A stretch of DNA of 64,000 bases. Source: Martinezella multihospitum (GTDB lineage Bacteria; Pseudomonadota; Alphaproteobacteria; Rhizobiales; Rhizobiaceae). Under the pieces are notes generated by a model. The model was given only the letters and a program-made list of their open reading frames with translations. It had not been told where the DNA came from and searched no databases. Location of the stretch: positions 124,001 through 188,000 of the forward strand of contig NZ_FMAG01000004.1 of the NCBI RefSeq assembly GCF_900094585.1. The letters are read 5' to 3'. Position numbers and translations under genes: made by a program. Positions 8,527 to 16,627 of this stretch are shown piece after piece. Within the stretch, counting starts at the first letter, position 1. Every line of letters begins with the position of its first letter.

Positions 8527-9189
8527 ATGAACGGCTATCAGTTTTATTGGTCCATCGTCTGGGATGCGCTTCCGCTTCTTTTGGCTGGGGCTTGGGTGAC
8601 TATTCAGATCACCATCCTCGCCTTCGTTATCGGCACGGTAATTGCCATGCCCATGGCCGTGGCGCGTCAACGTGGCGAGGGATGGATGTACCGCTTCTCG
8701 ACCGCGTGGGTGGAGCTGTCGCGCAACACGCCGGCAGTCTTCCAGCTCTATCTTTTCTATTTTGGACTCGGCGCTTTCCACATCAATATTCCCAGCTATG
8801 TCGCCCTCCTGGTCTCGGTTTCCTTCAACAATGCGGGCTATATGACGGAAATCTTCAGGGGTGGGCTTGCCGCGATCCCGAGACAGCAGCTTTCCGCTTC
8901 ACGCTCTCTGGGCATGACCAGCCCACAGAGCTTCATTCATGTGATCTTTCCGCAGATGTTCAAGGTCATTTTTCCCGCCTATGTCACGCAAGGCATCTGG
9001 GGCATGCTAAACACGTCGCTGGGCATGCTGGTCGGACTACAGGAGCTTTCAGGCGCCACGCAATATGCGCAGTCGACCTCCTTCCGGACATTCGAGTTCT
9101 TCCTCGTCACGGCGCTCATTTACTACCTCATCGCCAAGGCGCTGCAGTTTTCATCGCAGCTGGTCTTTCGGCTTATCTACAGGAGCTGA
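8527..9189 (+). CDS. Amino-acid ABC transporter permease 1
   Basis: Inner-membrane subunit of 220 residues of the HisMQ type. Hydrophobic helices appear around residues 12-40, 55-75, 90-110 and 185-210. The segment ELSRNTPAVFQLYLFYFGLG near 60-80 and the cytoplasmic coupling loop AAIPRQQLSASRSLGM near 118-133 are typical of this family. The ATG is 55 bases after the binding-protein gene, with GAGGTG upstream. It ends two bases before the GTG of the second permease, so the two are translationally coupled and should form a heterodimeric channel. Confidence 0.9.
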   Translation: MNGYQFYWSIVWDALPLLLAGAWVTIQITILAFVIGTVIAMPMAVARQRGEGWMYRFSTAWVELSRNTPAVFQLYLFYFGLGAFHINIPSYVALLVSVSFNNAGYMTEIFRGGLAAIPRQQLSASRSLGMTSPQSFIHVIFPQMFKVIFPAYVTQGIWGMLNTSLGMLVGLQELSGATQYAQSTSFRTFEFFLVTALIYYLIAKALQFSSQLVFRLIYRS

Positions 9190-9191
9190 GC

Positions 9192-9848
9192 GTGCAGTTC
9201 TCTTTTGCAAATCAAGGCCTTGTATGGTCGGATGCCTATTTCCTGGCAGAGGGGCTGTTCAACACCATCCGGCTCGCCGCTTCAGCAACCTTTGTCGGCA
9301 CTCTTGTGGGAATTGCCCTTGGCTGGTTGCGTACCGTGTCGTTGACCGCGAGAATTGTCACGGCTCCCTACATCGACATCCTCCGCAGTGTGCCGATGAT
9401 TATCCAATTGATATTGGCCAACAGCTTCCTGTCGATCCTGGGCTTTGGCGCGTCACCTTTCTGGTTCGGCACTATTGCGCTTGGCGCCTGGATGTCGGCG
9501 GTAACCGCCGAGGTGGTTCGTGCGGGCCTCCTTTCGGTTCCCGTTCAGTATCGCAGAAGCGCTCGCTCGCTCGGAATGAATGGTCTCCAGGAGCTGTTGT
9601 ACATATCGATGCCACTGGCGTTCAGGACGGCCCTTACCCCTTGGATCGGGCTTGTTCTCAGCCTGATCAAGGACAGCGCGCTCGCGGGTGTCGTCGGCTA
9701 TGTCGAGTATATGCGCTCGACCCAGATACTCATCACCCGGACACATGAGACCTGGCTGCTTCTGATCGGAGCGGGACTTTTCTATTTCATTATCTGCTAC
9801 CCGGTGTCGCGATATAGCCGCCGTCTCGAAGGAAGGATCGTCGTATGA
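9192..9848 (+). CDS. Amino-acid ABC transporter permease 2
   Basis: Second HisMQ-type permease, 218 residues. I start it at the GTG at 9192, preceded by AGGAGCTGAGC. The open frame extends far upstream, but that extension overlaps the first permease out of frame and has no membrane pattern. Family features are DILRSVPMIIQLILANSFLS near residue 58-78 and the coupling loop VPVQYRRSARSLGMNG near 115-130. It overlaps the ATPase gene by four bases (ATGA), a tight operon. Confidence 0.9.
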   Translation: MQFSFANQGLVWSDAYFLAEGLFNTIRLAASATFVGTLVGIALGWLRTVSLTARIVTAPYIDILRSVPMIIQLILANSFLSILGFGASPFWFGTIALGAWMSAVTAEVVRAGLLSVPVQYRRSARSLGMNGLQELLYISMPLAFRTALTPWIGLVLSLIKDSALAGVVGYVEYMRSTQILITRTHETWLLLIGAGLFYFIICYPVSRYSRRLEGRIVV

Positions 9849-10603
9849 TTGAAATCAGGAACGTGCGAAAGATCTTTGGGCCGCTGACGGTTCTCAAAGG
9901 GATTAGTCTCGATGTGAGCAAGGGCGAGCTACTCTGCCTGATCGGTGCCAGCGGCTCGGGAAAGTCGACGCTGTTGCAGTGCATCAATGGACTTGAGCCG
10001 ATACAGGGCGGCGAGATCGTTGTTGATGGAGTAAGCGTCCATGATCCGAAGACCAATATCAACAAGCTGCGCCGCAAGCTGGGCATAGTTTTCCAGCAAT
10101 ACAACGCATTTCCTCACTTAACGGCTCTGGAAAACGTTGCGCTGGCTCCAAGAGTGGTCGCAAAGCGCAGCCGCAAGGAAGCGAGAGCGCTCGCGCTGAA
10201 GCACCTTCAACATGTGGGCTTGGGAGATAAATCGGACAGCCTTCCGTCGCGCCTGTCCGGCGGTCAGCAGCAGCGCCTTGCCATTGCGCGTGCGCTCGCA
10301 ATGGAGCCAAGCTACATGCTCTTCGACGAGGTTACGTCTGCTCTTGATCCCGAGCTTGTCGGTGAGGTGCTGGAGACCATGCGTCTGCTGAAGAGCGAAG
10401 GCATGACGATGGTCGTCGTCACCCACGACATCAACTTTGCTCGGGAATCCGCCGATCGCGTCGCGTTCCTTCATCAGGGAGAAGTTTGCGAAATTGGCAC
10501 GGCGGAGGCGGTCATCGACAATCCTCAGCGCGAGCAAACTCAAAAGTTTCTGCGCCGCGAGAAGCGCCCGGCCGGTGACGGCTGCAAGATGTCGGCCGCC
10601 TAG
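9845..10603 (+). CDS. Amino-acid ABC transporter ATP-binding protein
   Basis: ATPase of the polar-amino-acid importer, 252 residues. Walker A GASGSGKST near residue 38, Q-loop FQQYNAFPHLT near 85, signature LSGGQQQRLAIARAL near 138, Walker B MLFDEVTSALDPE near 160 and switch His in VVVTHD near 195. The usual DEPT of Walker B is DEVT, but the catalytic Glu is kept. It starts inside the preceding permease gene (4-base overlap). The last gene of the transporter set is followed 35 bases later by an SDR gene. Confidence 0.93.
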   Translation: MIEIRNVRKIFGPLTVLKGISLDVSKGELLCLIGASGSGKSTLLQCINGLEPIQGGEIVVDGVSVHDPKTNINKLRRKLGIVFQQYNAFPHLTALENVALAPRVVAKRSRKEARALALKHLQHVGLGDKSDSLPSRLSGGQQQRLAIARALAMEPSYMLFDEVTSALDPELVGEVLETMRLLKSEGMTMVVVTHDINFARESADRVAFLHQGEVCEIGTAEAVIDNPQREQTQKFLRREKRPAGDGCKMSAA

Positions 10604-10638
10604 CCCTCGCGCCACGTTAAACACAAAGGAGCATACAC

Positions 10639-11400
10639 ATGATTTCGTTCGACCTCTCCGGACGTACGGCCCTTATTACAGGCGGAGCATCCGGTATCGG
10701 CCTCGAAGCAGTGCGTCTCATCGCCAAGAGCGGTGCGACGGTTGCAATCAACTTTCTACCCGATGATCCGCGAGGACCGGTAGCCGTCAAAGCCTTGCAA
10801 GAAGAAGGTTTCAAGGTCGTCGCAGCACCCGGCGACGTCGGTAATGCCGAGAGTGCGAAGCAAATGGTGCTGAAGGCGATCGCCGATCTCGGCCGCCTCG
10901 ATCTGCTCGTCAACAATGCGGGGACACCTGGAGTTCGTCATCCCATACCGATCACCGATCTGGATTCGATCACCGAAGAGCTGTGGGCAAATCTGCTGAA
11001 CGTGAATTTCATGAGCGTCTTTCGCTGCTCCAAGGCGGCTGCACCGGCCTTGAAAGATGCGGGAGGGGCGATCGTCAATACGGCTTCCATCGCCGGACTC
11101 GGCGCCGTTGCGAGCACCATTGCCTATAGCGGTTCGAAAGCAGCCGTCATCAATCTCACGAAGAACCTCGCCCGTTCGCTTGCGCCTGATGTTCGCGTGA
11201 ATTCGGTTGCACCAGGGGCGGTCGACAGTTCGTGGGGTATCGAATGGTCCGAAGAGCGCCGGCAGACGACGATCGCCGCGACGCCAATGAAACGTCTTGC
11301 CACTCCGGCCGAAGTCGCCGAACTCATCGTTTATCTCGGCTTCGCCGCAAAGATGACGACCGGTCAGACAATCGCGATCGACGGCGGCATCTCGATCTAA
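10639..11400 (+). CDS. SDR-family oxidoreductase
   Basis: Classical short-chain dehydrogenase of 253 residues. Cofactor motif TGGASGIG near residue 12, NNAG near 91, catalytic Ser in NTASIAGLG near 141, and YSGSK near 155. C-terminal GQTIAIDGGIS is typical. The ribosome site AAAGGAG lies eight bases before the ATG. It follows the importer in the same operon and precedes RidA, so it probably oxidises or reduces an intermediate of the monooxygenase pathway. Compared with the SDR at 3814, only the fold motifs are shared. Confidence 0.9.
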   Translation: MISFDLSGRTALITGGASGIGLEAVRLIAKSGATVAINFLPDDPRGPVAVKALQEEGFKVVAAPGDVGNAESAKQMVLKAIADLGRLDLLVNNAGTPGVRHPIPITDLDSITEELWANLLNVNFMSVFRCSKAAAPALKDAGGAIVNTASIAGLGAVASTIAYSGSKAAVINLTKNLARSLAPDVRVNSVAPGAVDSSWGIEWSEERRQTTIAATPMKRLATPAEVAELIVYLGFAAKMTTGQTIAIDGGISI

Positions 11401-11440
11401 GCTCCCGGAATTCTACCGAATTTAAGCAAGGAAATCTTCA

Positions 11441-11863
11441 GTGACGGAAATCGTAAAGGTCAAGTCGGGCAGCATCCTGGAGGACAAGGAGGGCTATTCC
11501 CGTATCGTGGCGGTCGGGGACTGGATCTTCATGTCGTTGACCGCCGGACGCGACTATAAGACCCGGGCAATGCCAGACACCGCAGTCGAACAGGCCAGAC
11601 AGGCGATGAAAAACGTCGAGGGCGCTCTTGATGCTGTCGGCGCCTCGCTCGCCGACATCGTCCGTCGGCGGATATTCATCCCGAGGCAGGAAGATGTCCC
11701 GGATGTCATGGCATATATGGGCGAAAAGTTTCGCGGTATCGATCCGGCCAGCTGCGTAAGCTGCGGGCCGCTTGGTGGCCCGGAATATCTGTTCGAAATC
11801 GAGATCACCGCCTATCGGGGCGCTGGCGCCAAGCCCGCAAAGCAAATTTCGATCTCGCTATGA
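11441..11863 (+). CDS. RidA/YjgF-family protein
   Basis: Small trimeric deaminase-like protein of 140 residues. RidA members hydrolyse reactive enamine/imine intermediates, and RutC acts as an aminoacrylate deaminase in pyrimidine breakdown. The start is GTG at 11441 with AAGGAA upstream. The family pattern is visible in YSRIVAVGDWIFMSLTAGRD, the helix AVEQARQAMKNVEGALDAVGASLADIVRRRIF near 45-75, and PLGGPEYLFEIEITAYRG at the end. The usual catalytic Arg position appears as SCGPLGGPEYLFEIE, so activity is uncertain. Its presence beside a flavin monooxygenase supports an N-containing substrate that yields an imine. Confidence 0.85.
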   Translation: MTEIVKVKSGSILEDKEGYSRIVAVGDWIFMSLTAGRDYKTRAMPDTAVEQARQAMKNVEGALDAVGASLADIVRRRIFIPRQEDVPDVMAYMGEKFRGIDPASCVSCGPLGGPEYLFEIEITAYRGAGAKPAKQISISL

Positions 11864-11869
11864 TCTTGC

Positions 11870-11906
11870 GGGCTGGCGCCATCTGTGCTGCGGATCGCGC
11901 CAGCCC
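11870..11906 (+). terminator. Hairpin after RidA gene
   Basis: GGGCTGGCGC (11870-11879) pairs perfectly with GCGCCAGCCC (11897-11906), a very stable 10-bp GC-rich stem, seven bases after the RidA stop. No T-run follows, so it may be a Rho-assisted or 3'-stabilising end, partly separating the operon from the GntR gene. Confidence 0.5.
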
Positions 11907-11923
11907 AATGATCTACCGCTTCT

Positions 11924-11940
11924 TTGTATATGATCGACAA
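11924..11940. promoter_or_regulatory. Operator-like palindrome before the GntR gene
   Basis: TTGTATATGATCGACAA is a TTGT-N2-AT-N-AT-N2-ACAA palindrome centred on 11932 and lies 48 bases before the GntR gene. It has the same skeleton and spacing as TTGTAGATAATCTGCAA at 5890-5906, suggesting that this GntR protein controls itself and the divergent operons at 5.6-5.9 kb. Confidence 0.55.
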
Positions 11941-11987
11941 AAGCAAACAGGTAAAGTACGACGCTCTGCAATCATTACGAGGGCATC

Positions 11988-12707
11988 ATGGCTAACACCG
12001 GTTCAGATTCGATCATCACTCCCATGAACAACATGGAGGCGACGCAGTTCGCCGCCGAACAGATCCGAAAGGCCATCATTGCCGGTCATTTCAGGCCGGG
12101 AGATCGCCTGATCGAACAGCAGCTAACGGAAATGCTTGATGTTTCCAGGCATCCCGTCCGAGAGGCGTTGAGATTGCTTGCGCGTGAGGGCTTTGTCGAG
12201 CTCAAGCGCAACAAGGGTGCCACCGTTAGCGCGGTGGAAGCTGCAAGCGTTACTGAGGTCTACAATATCCGCGTAGCTCTTGGGATGCTGGCGCTCGACT
12301 ATCTCATGGCGGACGAGGATCGGTTGTCCGATAGCGATCTCAGGCGCCTGGAAAAATTGGCAAACAATGCGTTGCGATGCGCAGAACTGGAGAGCCAGGC
12401 GGAAACGGTCCAGAACGATCTTGAATTTCAGCAGGCCATCATCGACGCTACCGGCCTTCAGCGAACGATACGCTATTTTTCTGAACTCACAGGTGACGTT
12501 CGACGCTTCAACAACTTGTTGGGCGTCGTTTACACGGATCGGAAGGGCGATGCGGAGAACTATGTTGTGAAGCTTTTCGAAGCCATACGTGATCGAAATC
12601 TTCATGAGGCGCACTCGATTTGGCAGGCTAAATTTACGAAGGCGGCAGAACGCTATCTCTCAATCATTGAGCGTGGGAAATCGGATGGAGCGAGCAGAGC
12701 CATATAA
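11988..12707 (+). CDS. GntR-family regulator (FCD effector domain)
   Basis: Transcription regulator of 239 residues. The winged helix-turn-helix is at residues ~18-80 (IRKAIIAGHFRPGDRLIEQQ, then DVSRHPVREALRLLAREGFV), followed by an all-helical FCD domain that binds a small acid ligand. It stands directly downstream of the monooxygenase/ABC/RidA operon and has its own operator-like palindrome upstream. It is the best candidate regulator of the 4.6-11.9 kb divergent operons. A later in-frame Met (MNNMEA) is an alternative start. Confidence 0.9.
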   Translation: MANTGSDSIITPMNNMEATQFAAEQIRKAIIAGHFRPGDRLIEQQLTEMLDVSRHPVREALRLLAREGFVELKRNKGATVSAVEAASVTEVYNIRVALGMLALDYLMADEDRLSDSDLRRLEKLANNALRCAELESQAETVQNDLEFQQAIIDATGLQRTIRYFSELTGDVRRFNNLLGVVYTDRKGDAENYVVKLFEAIRDRNLHEAHSIWQAKFTKAAERYLSIIERGKSDGASRAI

Positions 12708-13184
12708 GGCCGCTGTTTAGATGATGTCGCTTGGCACTTCAGGAGCAGCCGACGCGGTTGAAGTGTGATGCTGACATTAACGTCTGGCAGGAGCACTTCA
12801 ATCCGCTGAAAATGCTTTGAAAGTACGGAGTGGGCAAAGCTCTTTGACAAAGCCAAGAGTTCTCGACCGATGACAAGACTTCGACATGCCTTTGTCCAGG
12901 GAAATCGCAGTCTTGATGGCCAGTCATGCTGGCCGTTCTCTCGTTCTGCTGAACTAAGACCCGGCATGATCCAGCTGCACGCACCGCTCATGGTTACGCT
13001 ATCGAATCTATTGTCGTCAGATATATGAGGCATGGTACACTCCTTTGCCTGAGTTATAGACCAATATTTGCTCCGGACGTGGCTGCAGTGCCGAACAGCA
13101 CTTTGATCATTTTTGCGGAGGTCGCGATAAGACTGGATTGAGGGATGCGTTCCGGAGCTTTAAGTTTAACCGATTGGTGGGCTC
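12708..13184. other. Intergenic region, no recognisable gene
   Basis: About 480 bases between the convergent GntR and reductase genes. On the minus strand an open frame of 126 codons runs from 13033 to 12653 behind a strong ribosome site (AAAGGAGTGTACCATG). Its product is unfamiliar, codon use is unlike the neighbours, and it overlaps the GntR 3' end. It may be the preserved 5' end of a lost gene. I see no hairpin or repeat that explains it. Confidence 0.3.
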
Positions 13185-14246
13185 CTACCTCTGTGACAGT
13201 TTCTCGGTACGCTGCTCGTATTGAGGGGGCGGCAGAAATTTAATTAGATCGTCGTAGAGCGCACGAGGTATGTCCAGTCCTTCGGCCTCAGTCTTCTGCC
13301 GAGCTTCGTAGCGGCGCTGCGAGGGGAGCCTAGCGTTCTGGCCGGTGATCGCCTCGAATAGAAGCTCGGCTCGATTCATGTTCTGCTCGAGTGCCTTCCC
13401 GAGGAATGAAGCCGGATCGAAAATGATGATCAGTTCGCCGTGCAAGGGTGCCGCTCCTGCCTCATTGTCATGAGCCTTGGATTCAATGCTCAACATGTCG
13501 CCGATCAATGGACCGGCGAGGAGTTCTATCATGGCAGATAACGCCGAGCCCTTGTGGCCGCCGAAGGTGAGCATCGCCCCCTTTAGCGCTTCGGAAGGAT
13601 CCGTCGTCGGTTCGCCGTCCAGGTCGATCGCGAGACCGGGAGCGATTGGTTTTCCGTGGCGCCTATGCAGTTCTATCTCGCCGCGTGCCGTGGCACTTGT
13701 CGCGAAGTCGAAGACAAAAGGTTGCCTTTTGGGGCGTGGCCATGCGAAGGCAAACGGATTCGTTCCGAATACCGGACGAATTCCACCAGCTGGCGCGACC
13801 CAGTTGTGGCTGGGGGTCAAGGCAATCGCAGCGAAGCCTCGTTCCGCCAGCGGCTCGACTTCCGGCCAAAGGGCTGAGAAATGATAGCAGTCGTTGATGG
13901 CCATGGCCGACAGCCCCTGAACGGTTGCTTTGTCGAGCGCAAGCTCGATACCGCGGCTATAGGCTAATGATGAGAAGCCATGGTCGGCATTGACCTTTAC
14001 GATCGACGGAGCAACGTCTGTAACTACCGGCTCGGCGTTTTTGTTAACGCGTCCGATGTTGATCGAATGGGCACAGCCCAGCAGCCGATAGAGCCCATGC
14101 GAATGACATTCGTCCCTTTGTGCGCGGATGATGACGTCAGTCACGGCATCGCATTGGCTCTTGCTGAGTCCCGTATTGGCGAGAATATCAAGGCTGAGGG
14201 ACGTCGCTTCCGCGAGCGAGAGGTTCACCGTATCAGTCATCGTCAT
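13185..14246 (-). CDS. Delta1-pyrroline/piperideine-2-carboxylate reductase-like (Ldh/MDH2 family)
   Basis: NAD(P)H-dependent reductase of the malate/L-lactate dehydrogenase-2 family, 353 residues. It resembles the DpkA/LhpD branch, which reduces cyclic imino acids to L-proline or L-pipecolate. Diagnostic blocks are DECHSHGLYRLLG near 45-57, catalytic His in CYHFSALWPEVEP near 120-132, FGTNPFAFAWPRP near 158, DFATSATARGEI near 180 and FGGHKGSALSAMIELLAG near 228-245. The last gene of the minus-strand operon permease-ATPase-aldehyde dehydrogenase-reductase. Combined with the enolase-superfamily and epimerase genes across the divergent region, a role in hydroxyproline/proline-derivative use is likely. 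The start could be six bases later (second ATG). Confidence 0.75.
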   Translation of the reverse strand: MTMTDTVNLSLAEATSLSLDILANTGLSKSQCDAVTDVIIRAQRDECHSHGLYRLLGCAHSINIGRVNKNAEPVVTDVAPSIVKVNADHGFSSLAYSRGIELALDKATVQGLSAMAINDCYHFSALWPEVEPLAERGFAAIALTPSHNWVAPAGGIRPVFGTNPFAFAWPRPKRQPFVFDFATSATARGEIELHRRHGKPIAPGLAIDLDGEPTTDPSEALKGAMLTFGGHKGSALSAMIELLAGPLIGDMLSIESKAHDNEAGAAPLHGELIIIFDPASFLGKALEQNMNRAELLFEAITGQNARLPSQRRYEARQKTEAEGLDIPRALYDDLIKFLPPPQYEQRTEKLSQR

Positions 14247-14342
14247 CCCGGAATAGGGTGGCTCTTCAGGCCGAATGCATTGGTTGGAGCGGCCCGAAGT
14301 CTTTCAATGGATGAGTAAAGTCCGGACCGTTCCATGGAGTTG

Positions 14343-15815
14343 TCAGGCGAGGGTGACCCAGATTGTCTTCAGCTGCGTGTATTGATCGAATGCCTCGATG
14401 CCTTTGTCGTAGCCGCCGAAGCCAGAGGTCTTGTATCCGCCAAATGGGGTCGTGATATCACCTTCGCCGTAACCGTTGACTGCAACGGTCCCTGCTTGAA
14501 CTTTGCGAGCCATTCGAACAGCCACGTTGATGTCGTTGGAGAACAACGTCGCGGCAAGCCCGTAGTTGGTGTCATTTGCAAGCCGTACAGCCTCCTCCTC
14601 CGTATCAAAGGTCATGACGGCAGCGACAGGTCCGAAAATTTCATTGCGCGCGATTGCCATGTCAGACGCAACGTCGCTGACGATCGTCGGCTCGACAAAC
14701 CATCCGCCGGTTTCCTCGAGAACCCGATGGCCACCCGTTACGATCCGTGCTCCATCGGCTTTCGCTTGCTCGATGGCGCCGACGACGCGTTTCAAAGCGG
14801 ACGCTTCTATCAGCGGACCAAGCTTTGTCGAGCGATCGGTCGGTTGGCCGACCGTCCAGCTCTTGGTCGCCTTCACCATGGCGTCGAGGAATTCATCCTT
14901 GATCGAAGACTGGACCAGAATCCGCGAGCCGCAGGTGCAGTTTTCGCCCATGTTCCAGAATGCTGCCCCTGCAAGGTTCTCGGCGATTCTCTCAAGTTGA
15001 TCGGCTGTATCCGCCATGACGATTTGCGGGCTCTTGCCGCCGCATTCCAGCACGACCTTCTTGAGATTGCTGTCCGCGGAATAACGTAGAAACTGGCGAC
15101 CGATTTCCGTCGAGCCCGTGAACGTCAGGACGTCTACATCGGGGTGAAGACCCAGCGCCTTCCCCGCCACGTGACCGAGACCGGGGACGACGTTGAATAC
15201 GCCTGCGGGAATGCCTGCTTCAAGAGCAAGTTCAGCGATGCGAATGGTCGACAGGGATGCCAGTTCGGCCGGTTTCACAACGATGGAGTTGCCGGCTGCG
15301 AGTGCTGGAGAAATCTTCCAGGAAAGCGTGCCTGCCGGAAAATTCCAGGGAAGCACCATGCCGACGACGCCGACCGGTTCGCGGACGATCAGGCCAAGAT
15401 TGCCTTCGCCGGTCGGCGAAATCTTGCCGAAAACCTTGTCGATGGCTTCAGCATACCAGCGGATGTTGTTGACGACATCGGGGAGGTCGAGTGTTTCGCA
15501 ATCGGTCAGCGGCTTGCCGGCATCGATCGAATCCAGCAATGCAAGTTCGGAGGCGTTGGCTTCGATGATATTGGCGAAATCGAGCAGGATGCGCTTGCGT
15601 TCCCGCGGCTCCAGACGGCTCCAGGCGCCATCGTCGAAAGCCCTGCGGGCTGCCTTCACCGCCTTGTCGACGTCGGCTTCCGAACAGGCCGCAACTTGGT
15701 TCAGCAACTTGCCGGTCGCGGGATTGAGGTTGTCGAACTTTGCCGTGCCTTCGGCATCGATAAGCGCGCCGTCGATCAGAGCTTGGGTGCGAACGGTGGC
15801 GGGAAGGGATGTCAT
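14343..15815 (-). CDS. NAD(P)-dependent aldehyde dehydrogenase
   Basis: Aldehyde dehydrogenase superfamily, 490 residues, oxidising an aldehyde to an acid. VLPWNFP at residue ~154, NAD-binding FTGSTEIGR near 232, general base Glu257 in LECGGKSP, nucleophile Cys293 in GENCTCGSR, and EIFGPVAAVM near 390. A GGAG ribosome site lies five bases before the ATG. The sequence looks closest to gamma-aminobutyraldehyde/PuuC-type enzymes. In this context, next to HypD-like and epimerase genes, it could act on alpha-ketoglutarate semialdehyde, the end intermediate of hydroxyproline breakdown. That assignment is inference. It lies 19 bases after the ATPase gene. Confidence 0.88.
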   Translation of the reverse strand: MTSLPATVRTQALIDGALIDAEGTAKFDNLNPATGKLLNQVAACSEADVDKAVKAARRAFDDGAWSRLEPRERKRILLDFANIIEANASELALLDSIDAGKPLTDCETLDLPDVVNNIRWYAEAIDKVFGKISPTGEGNLGLIVREPVGVVGMVLPWNFPAGTLSWKISPALAAGNSIVVKPAELASLSTIRIAELALEAGIPAGVFNVVPGLGHVAGKALGLHPDVDVLTFTGSTEIGRQFLRYSADSNLKKVVLECGGKSPQIVMADTADQLERIAENLAGAAFWNMGENCTCGSRILVQSSIKDEFLDAMVKATKSWTVGQPTDRSTKLGPLIEASALKRVVGAIEQAKADGARIVTGGHRVLEETGGWFVEPTIVSDVASDMAIARNEIFGPVAAVMTFDTEEEAVRLANDTNYGLAATLFSNDINVAVRMARKVQAGTVAVNGYGEGDITTPFGGYKTSGFGGYDKGIEAFDQYTQLKTIWVTLA

Positions 15816-15834
15816 AAATTCTCCATTTAATGAA

Positions 15835-16626
15835 CTAGAGCACCTTGCTCAGGAAGGCCTTGGCGCGATCGGTTTGGGTGTTGCTGAAGAGCTCGGTCGG
15901 GGTGCCTTCCTCGACGACGATACCGCCGTCCATGAAGACCACCTTGTCGCAAACCTCGCGAGCAAAGCCGAGTTCGTGGGTGACCACGACCATCGTCATG
16001 CCCTCCGCCGCCAGTTCGCGCATGACGTTGAGCACCTCGCCGACCAATTCAGGGTCGAGTGCGCTCGTCGGTTCGTCGAACAGCATGAGCTTCGGCTTCA
16101 TCGCAAGCGCCCGTGCGATTGCCACACGCTGCTGTTGGCCGCCGGACAGCGTCCTTGGATAGGCATTGGCCTTGGCCGTCAGTCCGACCTTCGACAGAAG
16201 GATCATCGCTTCATCGATAGCCTGGGCCTTTGCGACCTTTTTCACCTTGGTTGGTGCTTCGATGATGTTTTGAAGTACCGTCATGTGCGGGAAGAGATTG
16301 AAATTCTGGAAGACCATTCCAATGTCGGCACGCTGGCGGGCGACCTCCGATTTTTTCATCTCATAGAGCTTGCCATTATGCTCGCGATAGCCGACCAGTT
16401 CGCCGCCGACCTGAAGGAAACCGCCATTGATGCGCTCCAGATGGTTCATGCACCGCAGGAAGGTACTCTTGCCCGAGCCGGATGGTCCCAGAATGCTGCA
16501 GACTTTTCCGTATTCGACGGTCAGGTTGACGCCTTGCAGAACATGTAGGGGACCGAAGAATTTCTGAACGCCACGGGCGTCGACAGCGAATTGTTTGGGA
16601 GAGGAGGAGAACGGTGTTGCGAGCAT
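15835..16626 (-). CDS. Amino-acid ABC transporter ATP-binding protein
   Basis: ATPase of a polar-amino-acid importer, about 263 residues. Walker A GPSGSGKST near residue 45, Q-loop FQNFNLFPHMT near 103, signature LSGGQQQRVAIARALAM near 155, Walker B MLFDEPTSALDPE near 176, switch VVVTHELGFA near 210. I favour the ATG at 16626 (MLATPFSS), which nearly abuts the permease stop at 16628. An upstream in-frame ATG at 16656 would overlap the permease by 29 bases. No binding-protein gene is adjacent. The receptor at 25905 is the likely partner. Confidence 0.92.
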   Translation of the reverse strand: MLATPFSSSPKQFAVDARGVQKFFGPLHVLQGVNLTVEYGKVCSILGPSGSGKSTFLRCMNHLERINGGFLQVGGELVGYREHNGKLYEMKKSEVARQRADIGMVFQNFNLFPHMTVLQNIIEAPTKVKKVAKAQAIDEAMILLSKVGLTAKANAYPRTLSGGQQQRVAIARALAMKPKLMLFDEPTSALDPELVGEVLNVMRELAAEGMTMVVVTHELGFAREVCDKVVFMDGGIVVEEGTPTELFSNTQTDRAKAFLSKVL

Positions 16627-16627
16627 C

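Noticed and set aside
8514..9191. Upstream extension of the second permease frame (444 codons in total)
   Set aside because: It lies out of frame over the first permease and codes for His/Arg-rich non-membrane sequence. The GTG at 9192 has a ribosome site and family-like start.
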